A stretch of DNA of 64,000 nt. It comes from DTKD01 sp050948905. Lineage in GTDB: Bacteria; Armatimonadota; UBA5829. Every line of letters begins with the position of its first letter. The stretch's first letter is position 1. Below, one piece after another: positions 8,570 through 18,589 of this stretch. Where the stretch lies: assembly GCA_050948905.1 (NCBI GenBank), contig JBMNES010000001.1, positions 186,001 through 250,000 on the forward strand, written 5' to 3'. Made by a program: the position numbers and the translations under genes. A model generated the notes under the pieces. It made no database searches. It worked only from the letters and a program-made list of their open reading frames with translations, and was not told the DNA's origin.

Positions 8570-8600
8570 AAAGCAGATTTCTCACTGCGTTCGAAATGAC
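8570..8600 (+). repeat. Dispersed repeat, AAGCAGATTTCTC family, copy 2
   Basis: Near-identical to 8369-8401, about 200 bp away in the same orientation, ending TTCGAAATGAC. Confidence 0.8.
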
Positions 8601-8639
8601 ATTGGACGCGGGCTGCTCACTTCGTTTATTCGGCTCTGT

Positions 8640-9083
8640 TTATTTTATCAGCTCGGATGCGGTTTCTGCTGCGAAAGCTACAAATTTCGGACACAATGTA
8701 TTATGGAGATCAAGCTCCTTTGCCCGGGCTTTGCCCTCCGGCGTTCGCATCACGCAATCGGTCAGCGCATCGCATCTTACTGACCCGAACTCCTTTTCAA
8801 ACGCTTCGAGAAGTCTGCTCACTTTATCGTAACATATAACCTTTTGCTCGGCATCGACTGAATCCCGGCCGAATTTTAGTCCCAGAACCATAACCGCGCC
8901 GGAAATCGCTCCGCAGATCTCTCCGAAAGACCCAACCCCTCCGCCGAATCCGCTGGCGATCCTTGGCGCATTAGGGCAGTCGAACCCGTGCGCTTCCACC
9001 AATCCTAACAGCACAGATTCCGCGCAGCTATACTTTTGCGCGAAATAGTCCAAAGCAATTTCTTTAGCAGTTCTGTTGCTCAT
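8640..9083 (-). CDS. C_GCAxxG_C_C family protein
   Basis: A 147-residue cysteine-rich protein of the C_GCAxxG_C_C (putative redox-active) family. The diagnostic cysteines are visible: YSCAESVLLG, the glycine-rich SGFGGGVGSFGEICGAISGA, then CYDKV, VRCDALTDCV and LCPKFV. Members are cytoplasmic and of unclear function, possibly metal- or redox-linked. I chose the ATG at 9083 with GAG upstream; the longer in-frame reading overlaps the nucleoside hydrolase gene. It starts 2 bp after the stop of that gene, so it probably shares its transcript. Confidence 0.85.
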   Translation of the reverse strand: MSNRTAKEIALDYFAQKYSCAESVLLGLVEAHGFDCPNAPRIASGFGGGVGSFGEICGAISGAVMVLGLKFGRDSVDAEQKVICYDKVSRLLEAFEKEFGSVRCDALTDCVMRTPEGKARAKELDLHNTLCPKFVAFAAETASELIK

Positions 9084-9085
9084 AT

Positions 9086-10102
9086 CTACTCTTTTGCACC
9101 CGGCGGCGACGAAGCCAGTTTGATACACGCCTGCAATACCGCGCCGCATTGGTCATCCGGGAGAATGAAATAGCGGTGTTTGCCGTCCTTAGCTGGAGTA
9201 AAATGTGTCACCGCTTTCTCGTCGACGGTCACCTGCCCCGGCTCAGATAGATGAAAATAGCCGTGATCGGGCCGTGCGGCGTAAAGAACGGCGGTCAAAT
9301 CCCACGTCGGACGATCATAAGGCATTTGGGCATAAGCGCGATATGCCTCCGCTACCGGATGATCCTTTACATATCCATAGTCTTTTTCGATACTAGAGGC
9401 TGGGAAATATACTTTCTTGCCGATGTCAAAACCGGTTATCGCAATCGGCGTCGGCCATTTTTTGAAAACCTCGCGAGCAGCATCGGCATCAGTTTTAATG
9501 TTAAACTCCGGTTTAGCAGATTCTCTGAAATCGCCGCCCATCATAATATAATTGCTGACCTTGCTTTTGACCATATCAATACCGCTCATAGGGGATCGCT
9601 TATCCGGGTTCGATTGAAGCAGCCGAGCGATGTTGGTCTTGGGGCCGACGCTGATAAGCACCACGGAGTTGTCCGGCTGCTGGGAGAGCACGCGGCGCAT
9701 AAGGTCGACAGCGTTGGGAGCCATCGTCCCCGATTCAAGATTTCTGCGATACACGAACTGTCCATCGACTTTGCGAGAAGCCACTGTGGTAGCATAGCCG
9801 TCATTGGGCCGTTTGCCGTTGGTCACTACTCCGATGGGGATATCCGGGCGTCCGTAGAAGCAGTTTAATATATCCGCATAAACCGCACACCAGGGATTGT
9901 CCTTGCTAATCGTCACGGCCAATATTTCGACTTCGCCTCGGTCCGCAAGAGCATGCAGCATCGCAAGCGCCAGGGCGTCGTCGATATCGTCACCGATATC
10001 CGTATCGAATATTATCTTCACCGGGGATTTGACTTGCACCTGAGCGTTGACTCCAGTCGATAACAGGCCCACCACGAGCAAAACGATTAACAGGTATCTC
10101 AT
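9086..10102 (-). CDS. Exported nucleoside hydrolase
   Basis: Member of the inosine-uridine preferring nucleoside hydrolase family. The DTDIGDDIDDALALAM motif supplies the calcium-binding aspartates, with further family segments at LISVGPKTNIARLL, MMGGDF and PTWDLTAVLYA. Starting at the ATG at 10102, residues 1-21 (MRYLLIVLLVVGLLSTGVNA) form a signal peptide, so the enzyme is secreted or periplasmic, as in many scavenging bacteria. Length is 338 residues. It lies between ilvC and the C_GCAxxG gene; a role in branched-chain synthesis is not apparent, so it may be a passenger in the cluster. Confidence 0.88.
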   Translation of the reverse strand: MRYLLIVLLVVGLLSTGVNAQVQVKSPVKIIFDTDIGDDIDDALALAMLHALADRGEVEILAVTISKDNPWCAVYADILNCFYGRPDIPIGVVTNGKRPNDGYATTVASRKVDGQFVYRRNLESGTMAPNAVDLMRRVLSQQPDNSVVLISVGPKTNIARLLQSNPDKRSPMSGIDMVKSKVSNYIMMGGDFRESAKPEFNIKTDADAAREVFKKWPTPIAITGFDIGKKVYFPASSIEKDYGYVKDHPVAEAYRAYAQMPYDRPTWDLTAVLYAARPDHGYFHLSEPGQVTVDEKAVTHFTPAKDGKHRYFILPDDQCGAVLQACIKLASSPPGAKE

Positions 10103-10123
10103 AGAAATATATTTACAAAGTGA

Positions 10124-10147
10124 GGAGCAGAGGCTGACCTCTGCTCC
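10124..10147. terminator. Strong hairpin between ilvC and nucleoside hydrolase
   Basis: GGAGCAGAGG (10124-10133) pairs perfectly with CCTCTGCTCC (10138-10147) around CTGA, 25 bp beyond the ilvC stop on the minus strand. Only a weak T-rich stretch follows, so it could attenuate readthrough or protect the ilv mRNA end rather than terminate fully. Confidence 0.5.
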
Positions 10148-10171
10148 CCGTTTCCTATATGCCAATACAAC

Positions 10172-11173
<1,002 letters not shown>

Positions 11174-11260
11174 TACGCCCTCCACTTTAGATGTTAGAGG
11201 TTACGGCCTTGAGGTAATCACCCCGAGTAACTGCACCCTCTTTAGATTGTATTCTCAACG

Positions 11261-11764
11261 TTACGACATCGCAGTATGCGAGCCGCGAGCCATCGCGATC
11301 TTTCCCGTCCGCACGACTTCCATAATCCCATACGGCCGCAAAAGGTCCTCAATGGCGTCGACTTTGTCGCTTCCCCCGGTCACCTCGACGGTGAACGATT
11401 GGCTGCTGATGTCGATTATTTTAGCACGGAAGATGTCGACAATCTGCATAATAGCCGCCCTTGATTCCGGTTCTGCGTTGACCTTAATCAGCGCAAGCTC
11501 CCGTTCAACAATGGGCATCTGGCTATAGTCTACCAGCTTGATGACATCTATAAGTTTGCAGGTCTGCTTGTTGATCTGGTCGAGAGTGGAATCATCTCCA
11601 GTCACGACGATAGTCATCCTCGAAACCGTAGGGTCGTCGGTGATACTAACCGCCAGCGACTCGATGTTGAATCCTCTTCGCGCAAACAACCCCGACACTC
11701 TGGCGAGCACACCGGGCTTATTTTCCACCAGTACTGTTATCGTATGCTGCATTGGTCTTGGCAT
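11261..11764 (-). CDS. ilvN: Acetolactate synthase small subunit
   Basis: Regulatory subunit of acetohydroxyacid synthase. An N-terminal ACT domain (VLVENKPGVLARVSGLFARRGFNIESL, here given only to about 25 residues in total) is followed by the ALS_ss C-terminal domain (KVNAEPESRA to the end). It should bind valine and give feedback inhibition. The ATG at 11764 sits about nine bases after AGGGGA; a GTG at 11773 is a weaker alternative. The gene begins just after the ilvB stop, so translation is coupled. Length is 167 residues, normal for the family. Confidence 0.94.
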   Translation of the reverse strand: MPRPMQHTITVLVENKPGVLARVSGLFARRGFNIESLAVSITDDPTVSRMTIVVTGDDSTLDQINKQTCKLIDVIKLVDYSQMPIVERELALIKVNAEPESRAAIMQIVDIFRAKIIDISSQSFTVEVTGGSDKVDAIEDLLRPYGIMEVVRTGKIAMARGSHTAMS

Positions 11765-11765
11765 A

Positions 11766-13457
11766 TCACTCACTCCCCTTCGGCCTGTTGACCATCATCT
11801 CTTCTATGCTCTGACCAGCCGGGATCATCGGAAACACGTTTTCCTGCGGATTGATCTGGAAGTCGATCAGCGTCGGCCTATCGTCAACTTCCATCGCCTT
11901 TTTGAGCGCGCCATCCACTTCGTCGGGTTTGGTGACCCTTATTCCACACGCCCCGTAAGCCTCTGCAAGCATCTTAAAGTCGGGCTGAACAGATATATCC
12001 ACGCCTGAGTAACGCCCATCCCAGAACAGTTCCTGCCACTGGCGCACCATTCCGAGGTAGCCGTTGTTCAGCAACGCAATTTTAATAGGCAGCTTATGCT
12101 CTACCGCCACAGCCAGTTCCTGCAGGGTCATCTGGAACCCGCCGTCCCCACAAACCGCGAAAACCGGCAGATCCGGGCAACCCACCTGTGCGCCGACTGC
12201 GGACGGGAATCCATAGCCCATCGTGCCAAGCCCACCAGACGACATCCATCGCCGAGGCTTGGTGCACTTATAATAGAGAGCGGCGAACATCTGGTGCTGA
12301 CCCACGTCGGTCACAATTATCGCCTCGCCCTTGGTAATATCGGAGATTTTCGAGATAATGCACTGCGGCATAAGCTCGCCATTGTCCAGCGGACACTGCA
12401 AAGCATACTCGTTTCTCCACTGCATTACCTGCTTGTTCCATTCGGTCTCGCCGCGCGGCTGCACCTTTTCGACAAGCAGCGACAGGATTTCCTTGCAATC
12501 TCCCACAAGCGGTACCGTAGCCGGCATAGTTTTGTCGATCTCCGCCGGGTCGATGTCGATGTGAATGATCTTCGCACCTTTTGCAAATGCCGTGAGTTTG
12601 CCCGTAACTCTGTCGTCGAATCGAGCGCCGACCGCGATCAACAAATCGCTCTCGTTGACGGCGTGGTTCGCATAAGCAGTGCCGTGCATTCCGAGCATAC
12701 CTAACGAGTGCGGGTGATACTCCGAGATGGCTCCCTTTCCCAGTAGGGTATTGGTCACCAGAATATGCGTCTTCTCAGACAGCCTGGTCAGTTCTTCCGA
12801 AGCGCCGGACGTTATTACCCCGCCGCCAGCGTATATCACCGGCCGTTCTGCCTTTGCGATCAGTTCGGCAGCCTGCTCCACCATAGCAACATCGACTTCG
12901 GTCTCCGGCGAGTAACTGCGCATATGCACTTCGGTCACCGGCTGATATTCAGTCTGCGCCAAAGAGACATCCATAGGAACGTCCACCAGCACTGGTCCCG
13001 GCCTGCCGGTTCGTGCGATATAGAGCGCCTCGGCGATAACCTGCGGAATATCCTCAACATTCTTGAGCAAATAGTTGTGCTTTGTTACCGGCATTGTAAT
13101 TCCGGTTATATCCGCTTCCTGGAAAGCATCTTTGCCAAGAGCAGTAGTCCTGACTTGCCCGGTCACCGCCAGCACTGGAATCGAATCCATATGTGCGTTG
13201 GCAAGCGCCGTGACGAGATTCGTCGCGCCAGGGCCGGATGTTGCGAAGCACACCCCCACCCTGCCGGTAGCCCTTGCGTAGCCATCAGCAGCGTGACCTG
13301 CACCCTGCTCATGTCGCATAAGTAAATTTTTCAGATCAGCACGGCCATACAGGGCGTCATATATCGGAATCATCACTCCGCCCGGTATGCCGAAGACTGT
13401 ATCGACCCCCTGGTCCACCAGAGACTGGATCAGGGCGTTGGCACCATTCATTTTCAT
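11766..13457 (-). CDS. ilvB: Acetolactate synthase large subunit
   Basis: ThDP- and FAD-dependent catalytic subunit making acetolactate from pyruvate. Visible motifs include FGIPGGVMIPIYDAL, the catalytic Glu in RHEQGAGHAADGYARA, the ThDP/Mg motif GDGGFQMTLQELA with NNGYLGMVRQWQ, and the FAD-side GARFDDRVTGKL. Length is 563 residues. The ATG at 13457 is preceded by AGGTGA. It sits 90 bp after ilvD and overlaps the ilvN start region. Confidence 0.96.
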   Translation of the reverse strand: MKMNGANALIQSLVDQGVDTVFGIPGGVMIPIYDALYGRADLKNLLMRHEQGAGHAADGYARATGRVGVCFATSGPGATNLVTALANAHMDSIPVLAVTGQVRTTALGKDAFQEADITGITMPVTKHNYLLKNVEDIPQVIAEALYIARTGRPGPVLVDVPMDVSLAQTEYQPVTEVHMRSYSPETEVDVAMVEQAAELIAKAERPVIYAGGGVITSGASEELTRLSEKTHILVTNTLLGKGAISEYHPHSLGMLGMHGTAYANHAVNESDLLIAVGARFDDRVTGKLTAFAKGAKIIHIDIDPAEIDKTMPATVPLVGDCKEILSLLVEKVQPRGETEWNKQVMQWRNEYALQCPLDNGELMPQCIISKISDITKGEAIIVTDVGQHQMFAALYYKCTKPRRWMSSGGLGTMGYGFPSAVGAQVGCPDLPVFAVCGDGGFQMTLQELAVAVEHKLPIKIALLNNGYLGMVRQWQELFWDGRYSGVDISVQPDFKMLAEAYGACGIRVTKPDEVDGALKKAMEVDDRPTLIDFQINPQENVFPMIPAGQSIEEMMVNRPKGSE

Positions 13458-13547
13458 ATCAAAATCACCTTAGCCATCGACTACAGCTATCGCATATTCA
13501 TCCGTCAGCCGATGGCTTATCGCTGACGTTTATTGTCGATAACCGAA

Positions 13548-15248
13548 TTATTCTATGATCGCGCCTGTTGAAGCCGATGAGACCATCCGCGCGTAACGCG
13601 CGAGATATCCCTCCTTTACTCTCGGCTCCGGAGCCTTCCACTCCGCACGCCGCTGCGCAAGCTCCTCATCCGAGAGCTTAACATCCAGACGCTTGCCCGG
13701 AATGTCGATCGATATGATATCCCCTTCTTTAAGCAGACCAATCGGCCCGCCGGATGCGGCTTCCGGGGATATATGGCCGATGCACGCTCCGCGCGAAGCG
13801 CCGGAGAATCGGCCGTCGGTGATAAGTGCGATGTCCTTGCCCATCCCCATCCCGGAGACAGTGGCGGTGGCCGTCAGCATTTCTCGCATCCCAGGGCCAC
13901 CTCTTGGTCCCTCGTTACGTATAACGATGACCTCTCCCTTGTTGATCTTGCCAGTCAGAAGTGCGCTCACCGCATCGTCCTCGCACTCGAAAACCCTCGC
14001 CGGCCCCTCGAAGACCCAGGCCTCCGGTTCGACTGCGGATTGCTTTACCACAGCCCCATCCGGTGCAAGGTTGCCCTTGAGAACCGCAAGCCCGCCCTCT
14101 TCGTGATATGGATTATCTATCGGCCGAACCACGTCGGGGTTTCGATTTATAACTGCAGCTATGTTCTCCCCCACGGAATGTCCGGTAACGGTCTTCGCAT
14201 TGAGATCGATAAGTCCTTTTTTGCTGAGTTCCTTGAGCACCACGGATATTCCGCCTGCCTCGTCAAGGTCCTGAATATGATGGATCGCCTGCTGGCACGA
14301 ATCGCTTTCAAGTAGTTCAGGGTGTGCAACAGCCGGGCTCAAAGTGGCCAAATGCGGGGTCCTTTTGGCGATTTTGTTAAGATCATCAAGCCCGAACGGC
14401 ACTTTCGCTTCGTGGGCGATAGCCGGGATGTGCAGAGTGGTATTAGTCGAGCAGCCCAACGCCATATCCACAGCCAGCGCATTTGCAAAAGCGGCCGGGG
14501 TCATAATATCGCGTGGCTTGATATTCTTCTCCAGAAGCTCCATGACCTTCATACCAGCGTGCTTGGCAAGTCGAGTTCGTGCCGCATGCACTGCAGGAAT
14601 GGTGCCGTTGCCGGGCAATCCCATGCCGATAGCTTCTGTAAGACAATTCATAGAGTTCGCAGTAAACATCCCCGAACAACTGCCGCAACCAGGGCAGGCT
14701 TCGTTTTCCATTTCGCAGAGGTCGTCTTCGGTGATGCTGCCGCTGAGCAACGCGCCAGCACCTTCGAACATTTGCTGCACGGATATATTTCTGCCGCGAT
14801 ACCGACCCGCCATCATCGGCCCGCCGCTGACAATCACAGTAGGGATGTTGATTCGTGCAGCCGCCATAAGCATCCCCGGCACGATCTTGTCGCAGTTGGG
14901 GATAAGGACCAGTGCGTCAAATGCGTGGGCTTTTGCAATACATTCGATTGAATCGGCGATGATCTCTCGAGTCACCAGGGAGTAACGCATGCCCTCATGG
15001 CCCATCGCGATCCCATCGCACATACCGATAACCCCGAACTCCATCGGCGTTCCACCGGCCATCCTCACCCCTGCCTTGACCGAGTCCGCGATCTTGTCGA
15101 GGTTAATATGACCCGGCACGATTTCGTTCCAGGAGTTGGCCACGCCGATAAGAGGTCGATACATCTCCTCGTCGGTATAACCCATAGCTTTAATCAACGA
15201 CCTTGCGGCCGCTCGTTCTATCCCTGTGCGCACTGCATCGCTTCTCAA
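13548..15248 (-). CDS. ilvD: Dihydroxy-acid dehydratase
   Basis: Dehydrates 2,3-dihydroxy acids in the third common step of valine and isoleucine synthesis, using an Fe-S cluster. Cluster cysteines appear in LIPNCDKIVPGM and CPGCGSCSGMFTANSMNCL; ITDGRFSGASRGACIGHISPE is present near the C-terminus. The start is a TTG at 15248 with GGAGGT eight bases upstream; no ATG fits better. Length is 566 residues. As the first gene of the cluster it lies behind the promoter at 15373-15401. Confidence 0.95.
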   Translation of the reverse strand: MRSDAVRTGIERAAARSLIKAMGYTDEEMYRPLIGVANSWNEIVPGHINLDKIADSVKAGVRMAGGTPMEFGVIGMCDGIAMGHEGMRYSLVTREIIADSIECIAKAHAFDALVLIPNCDKIVPGMLMAAARINIPTVIVSGGPMMAGRYRGRNISVQQMFEGAGALLSGSITEDDLCEMENEACPGCGSCSGMFTANSMNCLTEAIGMGLPGNGTIPAVHAARTRLAKHAGMKVMELLEKNIKPRDIMTPAAFANALAVDMALGCSTNTTLHIPAIAHEAKVPFGLDDLNKIAKRTPHLATLSPAVAHPELLESDSCQQAIHHIQDLDEAGGISVVLKELSKKGLIDLNAKTVTGHSVGENIAAVINRNPDVVRPIDNPYHEEGGLAVLKGNLAPDGAVVKQSAVEPEAWVFEGPARVFECEDDAVSALLTGKINKGEVIVIRNEGPRGGPGMREMLTATATVSGMGMGKDIALITDGRFSGASRGACIGHISPEAASGGPIGLLKEGDIISIDIPGKRLDVKLSDEELAQRRAEWKAPEPRVKEGYLARYARMVSSASTGAIIE

Positions 15249-15372
15249 CTGCTTACCTCCACAAAGTCCTGTCCATATATCAACGACGATCGGATACAGC
15301 TAATACTCTGCCAGCTTACGGCTGGTTCAGCCATTTTGGCAGCGCTCTTACATTAAGAAAAAGTGTCGTTAT

Positions 15373-15401
15373 ATGTTAGCACAGCAGGCGATGACGGTCA
15401 A
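15373..15401 (-). promoter_or_regulatory. Promoter of the ilv-leu cluster
   Basis: On the minus strand, TTGACC (15401-15396) and TAACAT (15378-15373) are separated by 17 bp. The predicted leader to the ilvD TTG is about 115 nt. It contains small hairpins (for example CCAGC/GCTGG around TTACG) but no T-box or clear attenuator that I can recognise. Confidence 0.65.
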
Positions 15402-15453
15402 CGATGGAGATGTTTTAAAGTAGATTAAAGAGAAGGGGCGTGAATGTGGAGTA

Positions 15454-15483
15454 AGTGGAGCCGCGATACTCTGCGGCTCCACT
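15454..15483. terminator. Hairpin after the adhesin gene
   Basis: AGTGGAGCCGC (15454-15464) pairs perfectly with GCGGCTCCACT (15473-15483), 10 bp past the stop of the adhesin gene. A T-run is missing on either side, so it is a terminator-like or mRNA-end structure rather than a textbook intrinsic terminator. Confidence 0.55.
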
Positions 15484-15493
15484 GATAGTCAAC

Positions 15494-17752
15494 TTAGAAG
15501 CTGTAGCTTATACCCGCATTTGCAGCAGGGCAGCTATTAGAGGAGAAGCCCATTCCCGCGCTTACGCTGATGCAGCTCTCAGGAATATTAGCTCTCAAAC
15601 CAACAGCGAACGCGCTCTCGCCATTGTAATAACCGTAGCCTGCGCCCACAGCATAGTTCTTGTCGCAAGTAGGCTCAGGAATGGAGGAAAGGGCAGCGAT
15701 GGAAGCGATACCAGCGCTGAGCTTGGTCTCCACACTGCGCAACTGTCGAACGTTCACAGCATCCATCGGAGCTATTCCGTCATAAACGCCGCTGATTCGA
15801 CCGGCCTCCGTGATACCGTCGAAGTTATTGTTGATACCACCAAAGATGTTGGCTCCGCCGGTGACAACGAGACCATTATTGACAATAGCGCCGCCGTCGA
15901 GGGTGCTCAGACCGCCGACATAAGCATCGCCGTCAATAACAGCGTTGCCAGCGACATTAGCGTTGCCGCCAATATTAGCATCGCCATCGATATTGGCGTC
16001 GCCAGCAACATTAGCATCACCAGCAATATTAGCGTCGCCGCCAACGTTAGCATCACCATCGATATTGGCGTCGCCGCCGATATTAGCATCGCCGTCGATG
16101 TCGGCGTTGCCCGTCACGTGAAGCGTGTCGGTAGTGGTTCCGCCAGTGATAGACGCGCCGCCGGCAATGGTTGCGCCGTTATTGATAGCAGCGCCTGCAT
16201 TAGCAGTGAAAAGACCGCTGTTTACAGTGGTCGCGCCGTTAAGAGTCGTAATGCCGGTAATGGTCGTATTGCCAACGATATTGGTGGCGCCGTTGATATT
16301 GGCTCCGCCATTGGCAGTAAGAAGGCCATCAACGGTAGCAGTTCCGGTCACGCCAAGGGTGTCGATGGTTGCGCCGCCGGTAATAGAAGCGCCGCCCGCA
16401 ATAATCGCACCGTCATCGACAGTCAGCGTTCCGCCAACAGTCGTGTCGCCATCAATGTTCGCGTTGCCCCATACGTCAAGGTCACCCGTGAACGTGCCAT
16501 CGCCGTCAACATAAGCATTGCCGTAGATGTCGGTGTTGCCGTTGATTTCAGCACCATCATTTGCAACCAACAAACCATTGACCGTCGCGCCATTGTTAAT
16601 GGTCGCGCCATCGTTTGCAGTGAACGCGCCATTGACTGTCGCATCACCGGTCACGCCAAGGTTTCCGCCGACAGCAGCGTTGCCAGTCACGCCGAGTGTG
16701 TCAGTGGTGGTTCCACCGTTGATCGTCGCGCCACTATTGGCAGTAAAGGCACCGCCGACTGTTGCAGCTCCGGTCACACCAAGGGTATCAGCAGTCGCGC
16801 CGCCAGTTATATCAGCACCACCGGTTGCAGTCAGAGGGCCGGCAATTGTTGCAGCGCCTGTAACGTCGAGAGTGTCGGTGGTGGTACCGCCGGTGATGGC
16901 AGCTCCGTTACCGATTGTGGCAGCGCCGGTCACGCCAAGGTCACCGCCAACAGTACCGTTGCCAGTCACACCGAGGTTGCCGCCTACTGTGCCGTTACCG
17001 GTCACAGCAATGCTGTCGCCAGAAATCGCAGCGACGGAGATGTCACCGGTCACGCCGAGGTTACCGCCGACTGTGCCGTTGCCGGTCACAGCAATGCTGT
17101 CGCCAGTGATCGCTGCGCCGTCGATGTTGCCAGCATTGTCTATTGTGGCAGCGCCGCCATTAATGATGAGGCTGTCGCCTTCAACAATACCGGTAACAGT
17201 AATACTGTCGCCAGAGATCGCAGCGCCAGAGATGTCACCGGTCACGCCGAGCGCGCCGCCGACTGTGCCGTTGCCAGTTACGGCAATGCTATCGCCGGAG
17301 AGCGCAGCACCGGAGATGTCACCGGTCACGCCGAGTGAACCACCGACTGTGCCGTTGCCAGTTACGGCAATGCTGTCGCCGGAGATCGCGGCGCCGGAAA
17401 TGTCACCGGTCACGCTGAGCGCGCCGCCGACTGTGCCGTTGCCAGTTACGGCAATGCTGTCGCCGGAGATCGCAGCGCCGGAGATGTCACCGGTCACGCC
17501 GAGGTTGCCGCCGACTGTGCCATCGCCAGCGATATTCGTTGCGCCAGTAGCATTAATGTTGACATCACCATCTGAATTGAGTGTAACTACAGGACCACCG
17601 GATGAGGTATCAGCAGCGCCCGTACCGTCGCTGGTGTATCCCCAGGCATTTGTGCCGTCATCGACTACAACAGAAGTGTCCGCGAACGCAGCGAAGTGGC
17701 ACTGCGACAACAACGTGATCAATGCGATTAATAAGAAAAACGCACGTCTCAT
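15494..17752 (-). CDS. YadA-like trimeric autotransporter adhesin
   Basis: A 752-residue surface protein. Residues 1-25 form a Sec signal peptide. The passenger (about 30-640) is built almost only from short Gly/Asp/Asn/Thr repeats: first units of the type VTGDISGAAISGDSIAVTG, then six-residue NANVAG/DANIGG units, as expected for a beta-helical or beta-roll head. The last part has DAVNVRQLRSVETKL (a short coiled-coil neck) and an anchor of about 70 residues ending in GISYSF, with alternating strands and a terminal Phe, as in YadA C-terminal anchors. Three chains would form one outer-membrane barrel. The ATG at 17752 has AAGGAGGATT upstream. Adhesion is inferred from architecture; the ligand is unknown. 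Confidence 0.85.
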   Translation of the reverse strand: MRRAFFLLIALITLLSQCHFAAFADTSVVVDDGTNAWGYTSDGTGAADTSSGGPVVTLNSDGDVNINATGATNIAGDGTVGGNLGVTGDISGAAISGDSIAVTGNGTVGGALSVTGDISGAAISGDSIAVTGNGTVGGSLGVTGDISGAALSGDSIAVTGNGTVGGALGVTGDISGAAISGDSITVTGIVEGDSLIINGGAATIDNAGNIDGAAITGDSIAVTGNGTVGGNLGVTGDISVAAISGDSIAVTGNGTVGGNLGVTGNGTVGGDLGVTGAATIGNGAAITGGTTTDTLDVTGAATIAGPLTATGGADITGGATADTLGVTGAATVGGAFTANSGATINGGTTTDTLGVTGNAAVGGNLGVTGDATVNGAFTANDGATINNGATVNGLLVANDGAEINGNTDIYGNAYVDGDGTFTGDLDVWGNANIDGDTTVGGTLTVDDGAIIAGGASITGGATIDTLGVTGTATVDGLLTANGGANINGATNIVGNTTITGITTLNGATTVNSGLFTANAGAAINNGATIAGGASITGGTTTDTLHVTGNADIDGDANIGGDANIDGDANVGGDANIAGDANVAGDANIDGDANIGGNANVAGNAVIDGDAYVGGLSTLDGGAIVNNGLVVTGGANIFGGINNNFDGITEAGRISGVYDGIAPMDAVNVRQLRSVETKLSAGIASIAALSSIPEPTCDKNYAVGAGYGYYNGESAFAVGLRANIPESCISVSAGMGFSSNSCPAANAGISYSF
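15900..17560. repeat. Intragenic repeats of the adhesin passenger
   Basis: Imperfect tandem DNA repeats coding for the passenger. Between about 16960 and 17530 a unit of about 84 bp (VTGNGTVGG...GDISGAAISGDSI) recurs several times; 15920-16100 holds 18-bp units. The repeats keep antisense frames open too, which explains the long overlapping plus-strand open frames there. Confidence 0.8.
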
Positions 17753-17855
17753 ACCTTTCTAATCCTCCTTGTCGGTATGATATAGTGTTACAGTTTGAGT
17801 GTTGCTCAACTGCAACGCCGCATCAGGCATAACCCGGATTGATGCGACTTTTTGA

Positions 17856-17894
17856 TCAAGATTCGCGCTTCCCTGCCGGAAAGCGAAAGATCAT
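17856..17894 (-). CDS. Possible 12-residue leader peptide
   Basis: After the stop of the exported-protein gene, AAGGAGGTG stands at ideal distance from an ATG (17894) that opens the 12-codon frame MIFRFPAGKRES before a TGA. The ribosome site is stronger than those of most genes here. It could be a translated leader for the adhesin gene starting 104 bp downstream, or chance. Confidence 0.3.
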   Translation of the reverse strand: MIFRFPAGKRES

Positions 17895-17920
17895 ATAATC
17901 CACCTCCTTGTAGATGTTGT

Positions 17921-18535
17921 TTACTGGACGACCTCTTTCTTGATGACCACAGAACCTGGCCCGGCCGGCATAATGAAGACCGTAACAGGCCCGGCGTCAA
18001 GAATGATCGTATCCTTACCAATCACGCCTTTTCGCTTGAGGTTCTTGAAGATACCCTTTTCCAGCTCCGCCGGCGGCTTATCGAAATACTCCACGGTGTC
18101 ATATACCGCAGCAGAGACGCCGTTTGCTAATGGGACGAAGCTGGCACTGGCGTAACGTTGTTGCCCAGTGACCTCTTGTATGCCAAGAGAAATCGAAAAT
18201 ATGCTAATATCCGGCTGCGTTTGTGGGGTAAACAGATAGGCATAGCTTTTATTCTTGCCTGCCAGAAATCCAACCACCTGATTGATCCTGCTCGCACTTT
18301 TTAAAACACCCGCCTGCACTGCAGCCTGAGTAACTGCACTGACGGCGGGCGGGTTGGTTTGAGCAGGTGGCGCGGCTTTCGGTTGCGTTGCTGGCGGCGC
18401 TGATCCCGTGGCAGGTGCAGGCGCAGCTTGTGGAGGCGCAGTGCCTTCCGCTATCGCTATAGTCCCCATCACAGATAACAGGCATATAATTGCCGTCCCT
18501 AACGTTAATACCGAGCAAACTCTGGCTGTTCTCAT
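17921..18535 (-). CDS. Exported Pro/Ala-rich protein
   Basis: Unrecognised 204-residue protein. From the ATG at 18535 (AAGGGG upstream), residues 1-30 are a signal peptide or N-terminal anchor (VCSVLTLGTAIICLLSVMG). A low-complexity Pro/Ala/Thr linker follows (about 31-70), then a folded domain of about 130 residues ending GSVVIKKEVVQ. Nothing catalytic is visible. It lies directly upstream of the adhesin gene on the same strand behind a strong promoter, so the two probably form one operon. An accessory, periplasmic or envelope-spanning role for adhesin display is inference only. Confidence 0.7.
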   Translation of the reverse strand: MRTARVCSVLTLGTAIICLLSVMGTIAIAEGTAPPQAAPAPATGSAPPATQPKAAPPAQTNPPAVSAVTQAAVQAGVLKSASRINQVVGFLAGKNKSYAYLFTPQTQPDISIFSISLGIQEVTGQQRYASASFVPLANGVSAAVYDTVEYFDKPPAELEKGIFKNLKRKGVIGKDTIILDAGPVTVFIMPAGPGSVVIKKEVVQ

Positions 18536-18589
18536 TTGTTGCCCCTTCACGTGCGGATACAATACCAGCACTGTAATGATATCGGCTAC

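Larger units (their letters stand above)
8265..8639. other. Repeat-dense spacer upstream of leuA
   Basis: No gene was found. Next to leuA there is a CTTTACC/GGTAAAG hairpin (8315-8336). Beyond it lies a run of dispersed repeats: 8369-8401, 8418-8439, 8461-8480, 8504-8531, a run of CCGAGAA/CCGACAA-like short units (8537-8565), and 8570-8600. The spacer may also hold a leuA promoter or leader, but I see no convincing attenuator or T-box. Confidence 0.7.

Noticed and set aside
15249..15372. T-box or leucine attenuator in the ilvD leader
   Set aside because: No T-box core, no leader peptide rich in Leu/Ile/Val codons and no terminator hairpin with a T-run could be found.
15455..17338. Long plus-strand open frame of 627 codons opposite the adhesin gene, and another of 411 codons (16527-17762)
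   Set aside because: They are by-products of the repetitive passenger: the repeat lacks stop codons on the other strand. No ribosome site, signal peptide or known domain; the minus-strand frame has a signal peptide and a YadA anchor.
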